A stretch of 64,000 nt of DNA, from positions 2,480,001 to 2,544,000 of the forward strand of contig JACGCM010000560.1 of assembly GCA_014058105.1 (NCBI GenBank), in the 5' to 3' direction. The notes beneath the pieces are model-generated. The model did no database searches, was not told where the DNA came from, and worked only from the letters and a program-made list of their open reading frames with translations. Position 1 is the first letter of the stretch. Every line of letters starts with the position of its first letter. Shown piece by piece: positions 42,768 to 55,236 of this stretch. The DNA comes from Kingdonia uniflora. Taxonomy: Eukaryota; Streptophyta; Magnoliopsida; Ranunculales; Circaeasteraceae. Both the position numbers and the translations under genes were made by a program.

Positions 42768-44190
42768 TCAATCTAACTGTTTCTCAACCTCTAACAAGAA
42801 AGTCTTGAATAAAACAAGTAATTCAAACTTTTTATGGATAAGAAAAATGTAGGTATAACAAGAGAAATCATCAATGGAGTTGATAAAATACCAATTACCA
42901 CTGCGGCACGAAGTATGAAAAGGTCCACATATATCTGTATGAATTAGCTGAAAAAGGTCTGTGATATGAGTAGTATCAAATTTCCTAATCTTGGTCAATT
43001 TTCCACAAATGTAATCGATGCAAGTCTGAAAATTAGATAAGTCTAAATCCCTGAGAACCCCATCTCAAACTATAATCTCAAACCTCTTCCTAAAAATATG
43101 TCCTAGAACATCGAAGATTGCTTAAAAACTCTAGAGCATTTAGAAGTAGAAAATGTACTAGCCTCAGTTAATAAACATAATAGTGATGCCTCAAATGAAT
43201 AATTAAAAGATAGATGATATAACCCATCTACTAGAAAACCAGAACCAATAATAGAATCGTGATGAACAATATTAAAACCACCATGTCTAAAATAAAAAAA
43301 ATAGCTAAAAAAGTGCAACCGAGAAACTAAAACTAGAGATCGTAACATTGATGGAACACAAAAGGTGCATGTCAAATCTAAAGTAGCACCCATGTCTAAA
43401 ACTAAGCAAAATATACCAACAAACTCAATAGGAAGGTGTCTAGCATCTCCCAAGAAAACCTACTCCTCATGGCATGTCGGTCGCCTGCTAATGAACCCTT
43501 GTGGAGAATTTGAAATGTGTGCAGTTGCCTCAGAATCTAACCACCAAGAATTGGTAGGAACATCAACCAAATTAAATTCAAAGCAAGCATAAACAGAATA
43601 AATATCTTCTTTCTTAGTCAATCATTTTTTATAAGAATGACAGTCCTGCATTATATGATATTTCTTCTTACAAAAGAAATACTCTATAATTGATGAAGTA
43701 GTCACTGACGAGGTCGCATTCTGCTTCCCGTTCCCATTCCCTGAATGAGAACTCTTCCCTGGATCAGACTTGCAACCTTTCTTCTTTGTAGAACCTTGAT
43801 TCTTAAACTTCTTCTTTCCCTAAAACTTAATGGACAAAGTCTTCATGGACGTGGTCAGATGAGCCAATTTTGCTTTAACTTTCTTTCGTCATTCTTCCTC
43901 AGAGACCAATGCTGCAATCAACTCATTTATTTCCCAGGTCTTATCCCGATTCTAGTCGTGAACTGGGAACATCTTAAAACTTTTTGGAAGATACCAAACT
44001 GCTAAGTGAACCATCAGCATATCATTAATGGTGAGACCGAGTTCTTTTAGAGTAAGAACTAACTTAGAGATCTTAAGAATACACGAGTGTACATTTCCAT
44101 TACCATCATACTTCAGGGAAAGAAGCTGAGATAAGTTATTGTATTGCCTTCCCTTGACGAAATCCTTAAACTATTTCTTAATGACATCTA
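42768..44190 (-). pseudogene. Copia B gag (C-terminal), protease, pre-integrase and integrase start
   Basis: Minus strand from 44190: LLDVIKK, KDFVKGRQYNNLSQLLSLKY, DGNGNVHSCILKISKLVLTL and INELIAALVSEEE are the UBN2-type gag. The zinc knuckle is partly kept (FCKKKYHIMQDCHSYKK). Protease active site reads WWLDSEATAHISN, so the D-S-G glycine is Glu and it would be inactive. FLGDARHLPIEFVGIFCLVL to VLVSRLHFF follows. Integrase starts TDLFQLIHTDICGPFHTSCR and NWYFINSIDDFSCYTYIFLI (42998-42768). Confidence 0.85.
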
Positions 44191-44299
44191 ACAGCCACTA
44201 CAAGAAAAATGGGCAGTTACTACTGATGGCTTTTAGTTTTTGTCATTGTTTTTTCAGTGATAGACAAGCCACAACTTTTATCATGGCTAATAATCCTTA

Positions 44300-46905
44300 G
44301 TAGTGGCCAAAAGTGTTGGGAAAACTAAAATGGCAAATATTTTTACTCCCACCTCTGCTTCCCGCTAATCAAATTATAGAAATTTAATTTTTTTCTCCTC
44401 CCTCTACTGGTTCCTTCTTCCTTCGCCAATTTTATAAAACAAAAGGTAACCCCCTTCACCTCTTCTCTCCTTCATCAATTTTCTAAATCCATGGTTTCAA
44501 CTGGGTTTCAAGCATCCAATCTCGGTGACGCAAGTCGTCAATCAAATAGTACAATTTCAAAACCCTATCTTTGTTTCATCTCATAAAGTCGTAATTTGAT
44601 GTAAAGTATGGATTTTTATATTTTGTTTGATTTTTTTTATTGGGTAGAAGTTAGATTGGAGATTATCGCATGAAGTTGTGATGGAAGATTGTAGTGAGGA
44701 GGAGAGGTTGTTGGGTTTTAGAAAGTCTGTGAGGTGCAAAGTATTTTTAGGATTTACTTCAAATCTCATCTCGTCGGGTGTTCGAGAGATGGTATGGTAT
44801 CTCGTGGAGCGTAGAATGGTGTGTTATTCAAGCTTTGGTTTATGCTAAAACTAGTAAAATTGAAATGTTATGATGATATCTTGTGCTTGAAATGAAGTCT
44901 GATGCAATCAAACCATTATCCAGTATCTGTTTTGTTTGAATTGTGACTTTTTGATAAAAAAAACAAGAGAATTTGCCTTAATAGTTGAATTAAACATTAC
45001 CCCTTTTATTTAGACTGTATATGATGAAACTACAATACTCATTTTGAGTTAGTTGGAGAAACTCAACTACTATTATTATTGTTACCCGTGGGGAGAGACA
45101 TGAGTTGACATAATCGGTATTGGTGACACTAAATAGTGGAAGAAACAAGGAAGAAGATGCGGTAAATGAAAGGAAAAGAGGAAGAAGAAAAAGAGGTAGA
45201 TTTATGGGAAGAAGAAAAAGGGGTAGATTTATGGGTTTGAGAGAAGGACAACCAAGTTTTCGTGACATCCGGATTATTTGGTTATAGACCAAGTCTTTGT
45301 GACATCTTCAGATTTCATGCTTGTCAAGGATAAAGAGTACCTTATCAAATATTCCAATATACTTCATGTTTCTGTTTGCTATACCTGCACCAACAATTGG
45401 AAAGACTAATCTTCAACTTCCTATGGCACAAGGAGGGAAATATTTATAGATTATTTTAGTTAAATTAAAAGGTTTTGTCAACAAAAAAATGGTCTTTTTT
45501 GGTATAAGATGTATTTAGAAAAGGGTATGTGTATGAGAAAAAAATGGTTAACAGCTTGAAGGTGGGAAGGTAGTGGCAGGATGTTCTCCTTAGCAAATAG
45601 GTGGTGGGGGTCAAATAGGCTAATCATAATTGTTGTACTGTATATTTTTTCTTTTATAATGTTTACACTCAAGATATAAGAGAAATGTTTTACCTAATGT
45701 GACTATTTACAGGTAGATGAAGTGGTTACTACATCCAATGCAGCTTACAAGCCTAAAAGCTTTATTTTCAAGTCACCTCTAATTAAACCCTAGACTAAAC
45801 TCTCTTACCATAATATAAATCCTAATAGAAATATGATTTTACATTAGGTAGAACTTTCAGTGTTTGAGTTCTTTTAAAAAAGCAAATCTAACTATTGGGG
45901 GTGAACGTGCGGAATACATCCCCCGTGCACAATTTAGTTTTATCCGTTATCCTTATTGGATACAAATAATCAACCAAGATATTAGAAACAATAATTCATG
46001 CACACAGAACATAATATTTACCGAGGGTTCACCTTAAGGCTACTCCCTACCACTAATTTTGAAATCTACTATGTATCCAAGTTCAATTACAAGCTCTCAA
46101 GATATTCCAATGAACATGGAATTCTCTAATCTCTACAAGAGAACAAAAGAACACAAGAGATCCATCAAGAATCCAAAGATTACCTCAACAAAGACCATGT
46201 TGCATACCTTCTTCTTGAAACCCTTCAATCTTCTCTCTTCCTTGTAATTACTATTTATGTTCATAGATCCAAGCATCAGTACTAAAAAAAATATGTGAGA
46301 AATATAAGGTTACTAGGGTCCATATGGTTCTATAGCAACACTAAATACAAATCATAGTTGATATGTACTAGGTCAATCTTTATTGCTTTCATTTATTCAA
46401 CACGTAAATTTGGTATATGTGATTTTGACACGTGTTGATTTTTTGACTTTAGGGGATTGATTATGAGAGAGACTCACATTAAATTTCAGAATACTTGGGT
46501 ATAGCACAAACGGAGGAGAAGGCATATGTTGACGGTGACGTACTCTTCTACAAAGAAGATTTCTTGATGGCTATGGGTAGTAGTGAGTGATGTGCATGGT
46601 ATGTCCTTCATATTTTCGTGCGGTACCATTACTCTCTCTAACTCTTGTAATTAATATTCATAAGGGTCCAACTTGTATATATCTATGTAGTTTGTTCGAC
46701 GTGATTTTAACTTTCTTTGACTTCTATGACTTATTAGCATTGCCTTGGATTTGTTGTATCATGCTTCACAGTAAGTAACATCAATCTCTTTCTCTTTCTC
46801 TCTGTTGTCTTACATTCTTCAATCTCACAGTAAGTAAAAAAAATATGATTTTTATTGTACTTGTTTGTTTGTTTGTTTGTTTGTGTGATTTGATGATGAT
46901 TTTAG
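44300..46905. other. CACTA left interior, no gene recognised
   Basis: Left subterminal sequence followed by AT-rich DNA. If the NRAMP copy was taken with its flank, this may include its upstream region. A (TTTG)n run lies at about 46859-46884, just before the first NRAMP exon. Short ORFs here show no motif that I can name. Confidence 0.4.
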
Positions 46906-49358
46906 GGGGAGGAGGAGAAGAGATCATTGTGGAAAACGTTTTTACCATATTTGGGTTTTGGATTTCTAGTTTCTTTAGCTTATTTGGATCTAGGAAACTG
47001 TAAGTTTCAATCTAAATGACAACTTTTTGTATTTACTCTTTTTTGCATGATTTGATTAGTTTTAATTGTGGGTATCATCACATTTGATAAACCCTAAATT
47101 GGATTTGCTTCTTATTGGTTTGGGGATATTGGGATTAGCTTGAACCATGTGGTAAAATAAATAATAAAAAAAACCCTGTGAAATTGGTTGTTGTGTAGGA
47201 GTAATGAAAATTTTGATTTTGATGATTTTATAGAACATGTCGTAAAATGAAAAAGAACCGTGAAATTGGTCAGAATACGTTGAGTGTATCTTTCTGAGAT
47301 CTACAAACTAGAGTACCCAAGATACGTGAACTATTGTCTATGGTTATTGGCAGAGATTGCAGTTATTGTTGCAGATATCCCTGAAGGTCTACTTATAAAT
47401 CTTTTCCATCTTCTTGTGTGGTTTCATACTTTCATCTACTGTATTTATGAACCCTTGGTCTATACCCGGAACACATTCTTCTCTCTTGTTGTGACGGACG
47501 TAAAAAGGGTTATTATGATGTTTATAGAGGTTTTAGTCTTTTAGATAGTGTAGAGTTATTTTCCATTTTCAAGATTTATATAGCTTTGTTTATTTTTATG
47601 ATTGTGACAGTTATTGGAGCTACCGGTTCTGCCATCACCCTCTTTGGTGCCCTCATCATGCCGTATGATCATTCTCATCATTTATTCCTTAATTGCCTCT
47701 TCATCTCTAATATTTAAGTGGCACACCGTTCTTTTGACTTGTCGCTATACGCCTTTAATTGATATACAATGGATTATTTGCGTGAACTTAATAAAAATCT
47801 CTGGCAGTTAGCCATTAGACCTTCACATTTCCCCCTAATTCTTTAGAGCTCAAACAAATATAGAATAGTCCCACATTAAAAAATTTACTTGTTTTCCTTG
47901 ACAGGCATAACCTCTTTTTACATTCTGCTATAGTACTCTCAAGGAAGATACCTCAGTTTGTCAGTGAGATCAATGTAAGTTAACACAGAGTAGAACTATA
48001 AATAAAAATAACTGAAGTCTGTTGTTGTGAAAACAGTATGTTTTGCCTTTGTCAAATCGACCCTGAGATGCAAAATCTGGGGTTGTGTGTATCCTAGTTC
48101 TTAATGATACTCATTTTAATCCTAAAACTTCTACTTATAGTAAGCTTGTTACTGTTTTTTATAGAGTGCGTGCAGATACTTCTTGATAGGAAGTGGTTTT
48201 GCGCTTTTAATAGCTTTTCTGATCAACGTGGCAGTTATATCGGTCTCGGGCGATGTATGCTCTTCTGATAACCTTACCACTAAAAATTAGAATCGATGTA
48301 GCAATCTCAATCTGAACTCTGCGTCTTTTCTTCTCGAGGTATGTATTTCAGCTCCCTTACATAGTGTGGTTAAAGTACAATACATAAAACAAAAGATTGT
48401 GTAATTGCTATAATTTTTAAAATAATATCCGTAAATTGTCCCAGAATGTTCTACGAAGATCGAGCTCAACTATATATGCTATTGCGCTTCTTGCTTCAGG
48501 GCAAAGCTCTACTATAATGGGTACTTACGCTGGGTAGTATCATGCAGGTAGTCAATTAAACCAAAAGATTTAGCTTTTAAGATCATTTTCTTCATTAAAA
48601 AAAATACATCTAAAATATTTTCTATTTTTGAAATAAATTTTTAGGGGTTTTTGAATCTAAAGATGAAGATGTGGGTGAAAAATTTGATTACGCAGTGCAT
48701 TGCTATCATCCTCAGCCTGATCATCTCCACTATTATAGGATCTTTCGGGGCTGGACAACTCACCATCGTTGCTTCAGTTCGTTGCCCAACTTCTTGATTC
48801 AAATAATTAATATCTTTGTCTATGTCTTTTTTTTTTGTTATTAATTTGCAGATGATATTATCTTTTGAGCTCCCATTTGCTCTCATTCCACTTCTCAAGT
48901 TCAGCAGTAACCATAAAAAATTGGGACCTCACAAGAGCTCAATCTATGTATGTTCGGCTTCTCGGCATTATTTTATCAGATTTTGATAAGTTCAAACGAG
49001 CGTATAAATATGCATTAGTAGAATAAATACCTTTACCATAGTGAAAACTTTTTTCTACCAAGTTTTCACAAAAACAAAAAACATCTGAAAACATTGTTGT
49101 CGTTTTCATCACTTTGCCATCTGGTTTCCATCTGACCTGTCAGCTTTTTACTCTCGTATCAGCCCGGTGTTTTCATCTTTCTTAGTTGTTTATATCAACA
49201 CGGTATAATCGCTTCAGTTATTTTTCTTTTCTTGTGAAGTACTGAAGTTAGTAATTTTCCTTGACATGTGTTGCAGATAATTTGGTTCTCTTGGATCTTG
49301 GGAATATGCTTAATTGTAACTAACATTTATTACTTGATGAGCACTTTTGTCAATTGAC
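46906..49358 (+). pseudogene. NRAMP: NRAMP divalent-metal transporter, nearly complete exon set inside CACTA
   Basis: Exons in order with consensus splice sites: 46906-46999 (KRSLWKTFLPYLGFGFLVSL, AYLDLGN); about 47271-47541 ([33 protein letters not shown]); 47611-47662 (IGATGSAITLFGALIMP); 47905-47974 (HNLFLHSAIVLSRKIPQFVS); 48165-48338 ([20 protein letters not shown]); 48445-48547 ([20 protein letters not shown]); 48645-48776 ([30 protein letters not shown]); 48852-48947 ([16 protein letters not shown]); 49277-about 49358 (IIWFSWILGICLIVTNIYYL). DPGN is DLGN and the conserved MPHN metal motif is kept across the 47662/47905 splice. One exon (ETDLQAGA part) and the last segment are missing. 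Stops at TTKN* and TYAG* make it a pseudogene. Confidence 0.9.
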
Positions 49359-50849
49359 TAAAATTTATTACTTGATACAATGCAGTGTATGCTCAATACT
49401 CTCCCATCATTACCAGAAAAAGGAATCAATTGGTCAGATTGCACATAATGCATAAATCTAAAGTTCAGAGAATATTTTCGAATTTCCCTTCTATGTAAGG
49501 TAATTTTCATCATCCCTTTATCTTGTATCTTAAAAATGTATATTACTATTTAAAGGCAAGAATTTGTACTATTTAGAGATAATATTGTCTTTAGTTAACA
49601 GTAATTTGTACTGGACTTTGTTGTGACCAGATATGTTAAGTGCATAGTTTTTAAGTACTGTAAGAGTATTGAGATATTGGGATTTGATTATTCTTACTCA
49701 TTCTCTAAGATTGCATGGAAATAATAAAATGACATAAACCTATTTCTGGTAATTGGTCGACTGCATACTATGTCAAAAATTAAGTGCATTTATTTTTTCA
49801 TCCAACAGGCTTTAGAGCCATCTAAACAATTAGCTCTCCTCATGATACAAGTAGTCTCCATAACTGTCTAATTTCTATTTCATCAGTCACAGTATTCTGC
49901 TTTATTAACATGTTGAAATAAGGTTGCTTACTTGCTTTTCTCTATATTCTGCTTGATCAGCGAATGTTATATCAATCACAGTTGTATATTTTATCTGCTT
50001 GGATTAATTCTTCTTTGTAAGGGGTCTTTGATGTTATGAATTTTTTAGTGTTGGACTGGTTTCCTAATATATTAATACTTTTGTTTTGCTATATATTCAA
50101 GTCATTAGATTGCTTCTCTTTGGTCCATGTGTGATGATAGTGAGTCTTCCCTATTATGAGGATAACTTAAATGCAATTTATAGTCCTAATTATGCAACAA
50201 AACTGCTAAAGATTATGAATCAGCAGCAAAACCATTAAAGTAATACACAACTTCTCTTTTTTGAGCTTTCTATTCTTTCTAGATTACTTTGATAAACATC
50301 CACTTCTTGGTATACCTTGCGGTACTTCACAACACATTGTTTGCTCATTTAACTTTGGGTCATGTCTATGTTTATGTAGTTTGGCCTAGTTGGAACCATA
50401 CATTCGAGAACTCTGGCTCATGGATTGGCTCACATGTAAGTTTCTAAGAAATTTTATTTTTTCAATTTATTAAGTAAAATTGGTATCTGATAATTTGATT
50501 TTTGGCCCCTTATCTTCTCTTTTAGGTGAAAATATCTACTGAGAATATTTTGGAGTCTATCCCTAAGAATATATACTATTAAGCTTGTGTTTACACAACG
50601 AAAGATGCAGTTGCAAGCTGTTAGATTGTGGGTTACCCTGCATTGATAAATACATCTTAGGGTGGTGGTGGAAAGGGAATAGAAAGGTTTGCCTCGTATA
50701 TGCTGAATAGGAGTGCATTCCAAACTCATTTGTTGAAGAATCCAAGAAAAATGAATTATGTAAATGTACAGAGATATTTTGTATTATTTTTATTTATTTA
50801 TTTAATGGACCATTTACAATAATAATTTTTTTTAATTAAAAAACCTATT
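49359..50849. other. CACTA right interior, unidentified
   Basis: Follows the last NRAMP exon. A stretch at about 50275-50440 can be read on the + strand as YLAVLHNTLFAHLTLGHVYV and WPSWNHTFENSGSWIGSHV before a GTAAGT donor. It may be a further captured exon, but I cannot identify it. The rest is AT-rich. Confidence 0.35.
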
Positions 50850-51221
50850 TGTGACGGATTTTGTAGTGGTGAAAGTACAATTTTGCCACGGATTTTGTAG
50901 TGGTGAAAGCAGGTTTTTGCTACTGATTCTGTATTGGTAAAATAGGTTTTTGCCATGGATTATGTAGTGGTAAAAGTAGGCCTTTGCCATGAATTTTCTA
51001 GTGGTGAAAGCAGGCTTTTGCTACGGATTTTTTAATGGAATTTTTTTATCATTTGCCGCAGTTAAAGTCGTGGCAATTAAGAAACTTTTTGCCACTGTAA
51101 AAATTGTGCCAAAGCTTTAGCCACCCCATCTACGGCCACGACCCTTGCCACGGTAAAAACGATGTCATAAACGTTTTTGCCGCAAATTTTTCGGTGGCTA
51201 ATACCTTTAGTTCTTGTAGTG
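50850..51221. repeat. CACTA right subterminal repeats
   Basis: About five copies of a unit of roughly 45-50 bp, each with TTTTGCCACGGATTTTGTAG or a variant followed by TGGTGAAAG, between 50850 and 51040. Inverted variants run up to the terminus at 51221. These are the usual transposase-binding repeats of CACTA elements. Confidence 0.8.
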
Positions 51222-51224
51222 AGC

Positions 51225-51520
51225 TTTTTTCCAGTATATTTCTCTATGATACCGCCCCACATAATAAGACTGATGGAGGAACGAATGATGAGATTTGCCA
51301 TTTTATTAGCTTTGACCTATTTAGCATGAGCCACTTTTACAGCATCAGAAGAGGTATTAGTGAGATCCACGGGCTTGGCTTTAATGAGAACAAAATCAAA
51401 ATCAAGGTAGCATAAGGCAATCTGGATTTTGAGCTTCCAGTTAGAGTAGTTAGAGTCCGTTAATGTCTCAATATTAGTCAGTTGATTCTGGATCATAAGG
51501 TCTATAGCTGTATAAACCAA
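51225..51520 (-). pseudogene. Copia B gag, N-terminal part
   Basis: Minus strand from 51520: MVYTAIDLMIQNQLTNIETL, TDSNYSNWKLKIQIALCYLD and FDFVLIKAKPVDLTNTSSD, the start of copia gag (S-N-Y-x-x-W). It ends in RNILEKS at the CACTA junction and continues at 44190. Confidence 0.85.
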
Positions 51521-52911
51521 AGACTTATATTAGGGCATGCAAAATAAATTTATGCACGTTTAACTTAATCTATAAAGATCTATAACTTGATGTCTTTTAT
51601 CTCAATCCTACATGGGCTTAAGATGGTCGAGTTAGAGTGTAGACTGTATATAATGTATTAACTTTTCATCCGACGGGTACAGCGGTGTATCATTGAATTC
51701 CTCCTTTGGGTGGCGATTTAACATACATTGGCCCCAAGTTGGTGTCACTCATGCTCAAGACTAAACTGGCCACTTACTATTTGACTCGAGACACTTCCTA
51801 ACCTTTGGACCGAGGGTTATCCTCATCTCCCTGTACTGTATAGCCTATCTTGACCCACTAATTATTTAAAAGTTTTTTAGCCTCCTTTAGGTGGTCTAAT
51901 TATTTCAAGTTTAATTAGTGCAAAATAGTTTTATGAGACTTTACTTGAAAGTCTCAAAATTAGTAAATAGTTCAACTCTATGGACAAAACTCCTTTGGGT
52001 TTATTTACCCACTTTGTATCCTGCCTTTCTAATGACTATTTGATCTCGCTTAAACCCCATTAGATATCCTTTATTTGGGTTATGAAAGAAAACCCTCTTT
52101 AATCATTATTAAGTGTCTTTGCATTATGCAATTATACTTAATTTAATAATATAAGATATTATTAGTTTTCAATCAATTATAATTGATATAAATCCCTCAT
52201 TTGGAAGACAACAAGATTTAGTATCTCCATGTGGGTTGATCATATATGATGCTCATATAAGTGTTGGTACAATAAAGATTAACAACTTTGTATACCAAAA
52301 GGGAATTTATAAATGCTCGCATAAGTGTTGGTACAATAAATATGATGAACTACTGCATCATCTCTATCAAAGCAAATCTTACAATCAAAACTATGGTCTA
52401 GTATGTTCTTGTGACAACTTTATAATATTAAAATTTATCAATGTCAACATCATTATAAAGTAGATTCAACTTTGCCCTAAATTTAATAGATATAATATAA
52501 TAAGATATAGTCAAGCTCTAGATATTTCACAAAATACTATAATGAGAACCATATATGATATCACATGACATGTCCTTAAAGTTTTCGAACATCCATGTCT
52601 TTCCTATGAATAAATATGGGGTCAATACTCATTTATAACTCTCTGATAAACTATTTGACAAGATGTATCATATTATATTGTAACTTTGAAATATGAGGAC
52701 CACAAGAAGATGAGAACAAATGATGGCATATAAGGACTAATTGTGATGTTTCAATGTGTGTTGTTACTTGAATAGAAAACTTAGATCTAATAAGTGTGAT
52801 CTAACTGGTTTATGGTTTAATCAATAAAACAAAGCTTTAAATGACAATTATTAATTACCAAATCAACTGCAACATAAAAATCACTTCCTACTAATACCAA
52901 TTGTTGAGATA
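51521..52911. other. Copia B 5' untranslated region
   Basis: Between the gag ATG (minus strand, 51520) and the 5' LTR. No coding motif. Next to the LTR the minus strand reads ATTGGTATTAGTAGG, a decayed TGGTATCAGAGC-type primer site. At about 1.4 kb this leader is long for a copia element, so an unrecognised insertion is possible. Confidence 0.5.
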
Positions 52912-53263
52912 TTTATATAGGATATAGTTCTTATCACTATAGCCAATTACTAAATATAATTAATACTACTAACCTTTGTTCAAGCGAATAGAAAATCCTT
53001 GATGGAGAAGTCTTCCCTTGAAATGTTTAAGCACCTAATGGGCGGCAGCTAGAGTGAAAGACCCTTATATATATAACACTAGGTTAGAAAGACCTTCTGA
53101 TTATGCCCTTCTAACCTAATAAGAGAAATATTCAGGTCCTTCCGACCTATATAACGTGCAATGTTTGGGCACACACCCAACATGTCACTAAAGATACATG
53201 CCGTATATGTTGTAAAACTGGTCAAACCAAATATTATGTTGGACAAGAGGATAAAATCTTACA
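52912..53263 (-). repeat. 5' LTR of copia B
   Basis: From TGTTGAGATATT to AAATCTTACA. Pairs with 39242-39616 with many substitutions and some indels. Confidence 0.9.
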
Positions 53264-53357
53264 GTCGGTTTTTGGCTAGCGTAACTTCGATTTACTACCA
53301 ATGAAGGGAGAATTTCGGTTAGTTTGGTTCTCACTTTCTTTACATGGTATCAGAGCA
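53264..53357 (+). repeat. 5' LTR of copia C2, right part, and primer-binding site
   Basis: Continues the LTR from 39241: GTCGGTTTTTGGCTAGCGTA ... TTCTTTACA ending 53344, then TGGTATCAGAGC (53345-53356). Confidence 0.9.
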
Positions 53358-55231
53358 TTGCTAAGTTAGCTACGTTGACTCAATGTGATCTTAGCATTGC
53401 TAAGTTCTTCTTAAAGGTAAATAATCTTTTTTTTTAATATGGTAATGTGGCAGAAAGTATGGGGGATCATGGTGATCATGGTAGAGTTGTTTCATGACGG
53501 GGATATGCTTTAACCTCGATTAACTATGAGAAAGAGTCAGATTATGGACATCATCTTACGGGTAACGTTTATAAGTTCTCAAGTTATCAGCCATATGAAG
53601 GAAAATAAACTATTGTCACAGCAGACAATGCGGTTCATCCAGTAGAGAAAGAAAGAGTTGTTAGTGTGATAACTAATGGAGATGATTCTATTATGTTGCA
53701 AAGTATCTTTCAAGTAACGGGTGTGAAGAAAAACCTTTTCTCCGTGGTGAATGCGGTGGATAATGACAATTAACTACTATTTGGTCTAAAAGATGCGAAG
53801 TTTCTACAAAATTTTTCTTTCATTGAGGCGGATGTGGCTCATATGGGTAAGCGGGTAAATAATTTATTTGTTCTTTCAGCTTCTACTTCTAATGTCAATA
53901 AGATGAGCATGAAGGATAGTCCTTGTTGAGAATTGAGGTAGCTAGTCTCTCTTCTACGACAAGAAAAAATCATGAAAATCGCTGAACAAGTAATAGATCC
54001 AACAAAGAACAAACAAGGACAAAGGATTTACCCAGAGGAAGAAAGTGGAAAGCCCTTATGGATAAAAAACCACTCCCCGCGAACAATCCACTATGATTAA
54101 ATAAGTCATAATCAATCTCTTCAAGCTTCCTCAAGCCTTTAATGGAGTCTCTTAAACCCTAGTTCTCTCTAGAATGAAACTCACAAAGATATAATAAAAA
54201 ATACCTTAAGTATCCCTTCTATATGACTCAAAGTACGGATCATGAGGCAAGCCAATGTCTTCACTCCAACCTTCAAAAACTATGTTTAAGAAGTCTATTC
54301 GAATAGAGACAAAAGTCTATTTGAATAAATTGGGTTCTGAGACATCTATTCGAATTGATATTGTGTTTATTCCAACATACCAAAATCTATTCAAACAGAA
54401 CACTGAAAAAACATATTTTCCTTTCGTCTTTGATCCACACTCATCCCACAAACTCCGATGAACTTCCACGAACATAATTCGAGTTCATACCTTAACACTT
54501 CTATTTGGTATGCTAGGTTGGGACACCTTAGTATGAATAAGTTGAATGCTATGGTGTTAAAAAATTTAATGAATGGGTTACTTATGTCAAATTCATTTGA
54601 CCACGATAAAATATATGAGGGGTGTCAATAGGAAATGATGTATTTTCTTCCGTTTTACAAGTTTCTTACATGGCACAATACTTTATTGGAACTCGTTATG
54701 GGACCTTTTTTTGTACCTTCTTATTCGAGGTCTCGTTATATGTTGTTATTTCTTGATGATTTTACAAGATTTACTTAGGTTTATTTCGTGAAAGTAAAAT
54801 CGGAAGTGCTTTCAAAGTTCAAGGAGTTCAAGGAAAATGTGGAGGGTGTTCGTGAAAAGAGGATTAAATGCTTGCGTATGGATAATGGAGGAGAGTTCAC
54901 ATCAAATGCATTTGAATTTTGTCGGGATAATGGGATAAAAATGGAGCTTTTTTGTACTTATACTTCTTAACAAAATTGTATGGCGAAGAGAAAATTTTGG
55001 CACTTAGTGCAAACTTGCAAAAGTTGGTTATATGCCAAAAATTTACCTAAGGCCTTATGGGCGGAGGGTATAGCATGTGTGTGCGGCTTACATAATTAAT
55101 CAGGTGCCTCTTAGTCTAATTGTGATGATGTCTCCATATTATGAGTTGATGTTTGATGAAAAAACAAAATGTTAAATATTTCAAGGTGTTTGGTTCTATT
55201 TGTTATGTTCATGTTCCGAATGCGAGGAGAA
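53358..55231 (+). pseudogene. Copia C2 gag remnant, protease and integrase
   Basis: Gag has an internal deletion compared with C1: it jumps from SIAKFFLKVNN-like sequence to the end of gag at about 53445. The protease start reads NYEKESDYGHHLTG, so the catalytic VDSG present in C1 (38853-38896) is deleted. GVKKNLFSVVNAV-like and ARLGHLSMNKLNAMVLKNLM follow, the latter after the solo LTR at 53924-54497. Integrase: RFTVYFVKVKSEVLSKFKEF, IKCLRMDNGGEFTSNAFEFC and RDNGIKME, then broken frames to VFGSICYVHVPNARRTK at 55231, where F is inserted. Confidence 0.85.
53924..54497 (-). repeat. Solo LTR of the F-related family, inverted, in C2
   Basis: TGTTGAGAATTGAGG to ATACCTTAACA. Its reverse complement aligns with the F LTRs: the complements of GACTCCATTAAAGCTTGAG, GGGGAGTGGTTTTTTATCC, GGTTTTCCACTTTCCTC and the TGAACTCGAATT start are all present. 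It splits the C2 frame between MKDSP and TSIWYARLGH. Flanks GTCCT and CTTCT agree at only 3 of 5 bases. No internal part is present. Confidence 0.75.
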
Positions 55232-55236
55232 CCAAG

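Larger units (their letters stand above)
44197..51221. mobile_element. CACTA transposon (7.0 kb) carrying an NRAMP gene copy
   Basis: Left end CACTACAAGAAAAATGGG and right end (reverse complement) CACTACAAGAACTAAAGG are CACTA termini. AGC flanks both sides (44194-44196 and 51222-51224), the 3-bp duplication expected. The insertion splits the copia B gag frame exactly at this point (RNILEKS | LLDVIKK on the minus strand). The right subterminal zone (50850-51060) has repeats of about 50 bp containing TTTTGCCACGGATTTTGTAG. I see no CACTA transposase; most of the interior is NRAMP exons and introns, so it is a non-autonomous, gene-carrying element. Confidence 0.92.
39242..53263 (-). mobile_element. 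Copia B (minus strand), host of the CACTA element
   Basis: LTRs 39242-39616 and 52912-53263 share TTCTTATCACTATAGCCAAT, GATGGAGAAGTCTTCCCTTG, TTATATATATAACACTAGGT and GGACAAGAGGATAAAATCTT. Target duplication GTCAG (39237-39241) / GTCGG (53264-53268), 4 of 5. On the minus strand: gag (51520-51225, interrupted by CACTA, then 44190-43600), protease, integrase (to 42768), RT (about 41750-41000) and RNase H (40690-40430). Heavily broken by stops. Confidence 0.92.
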
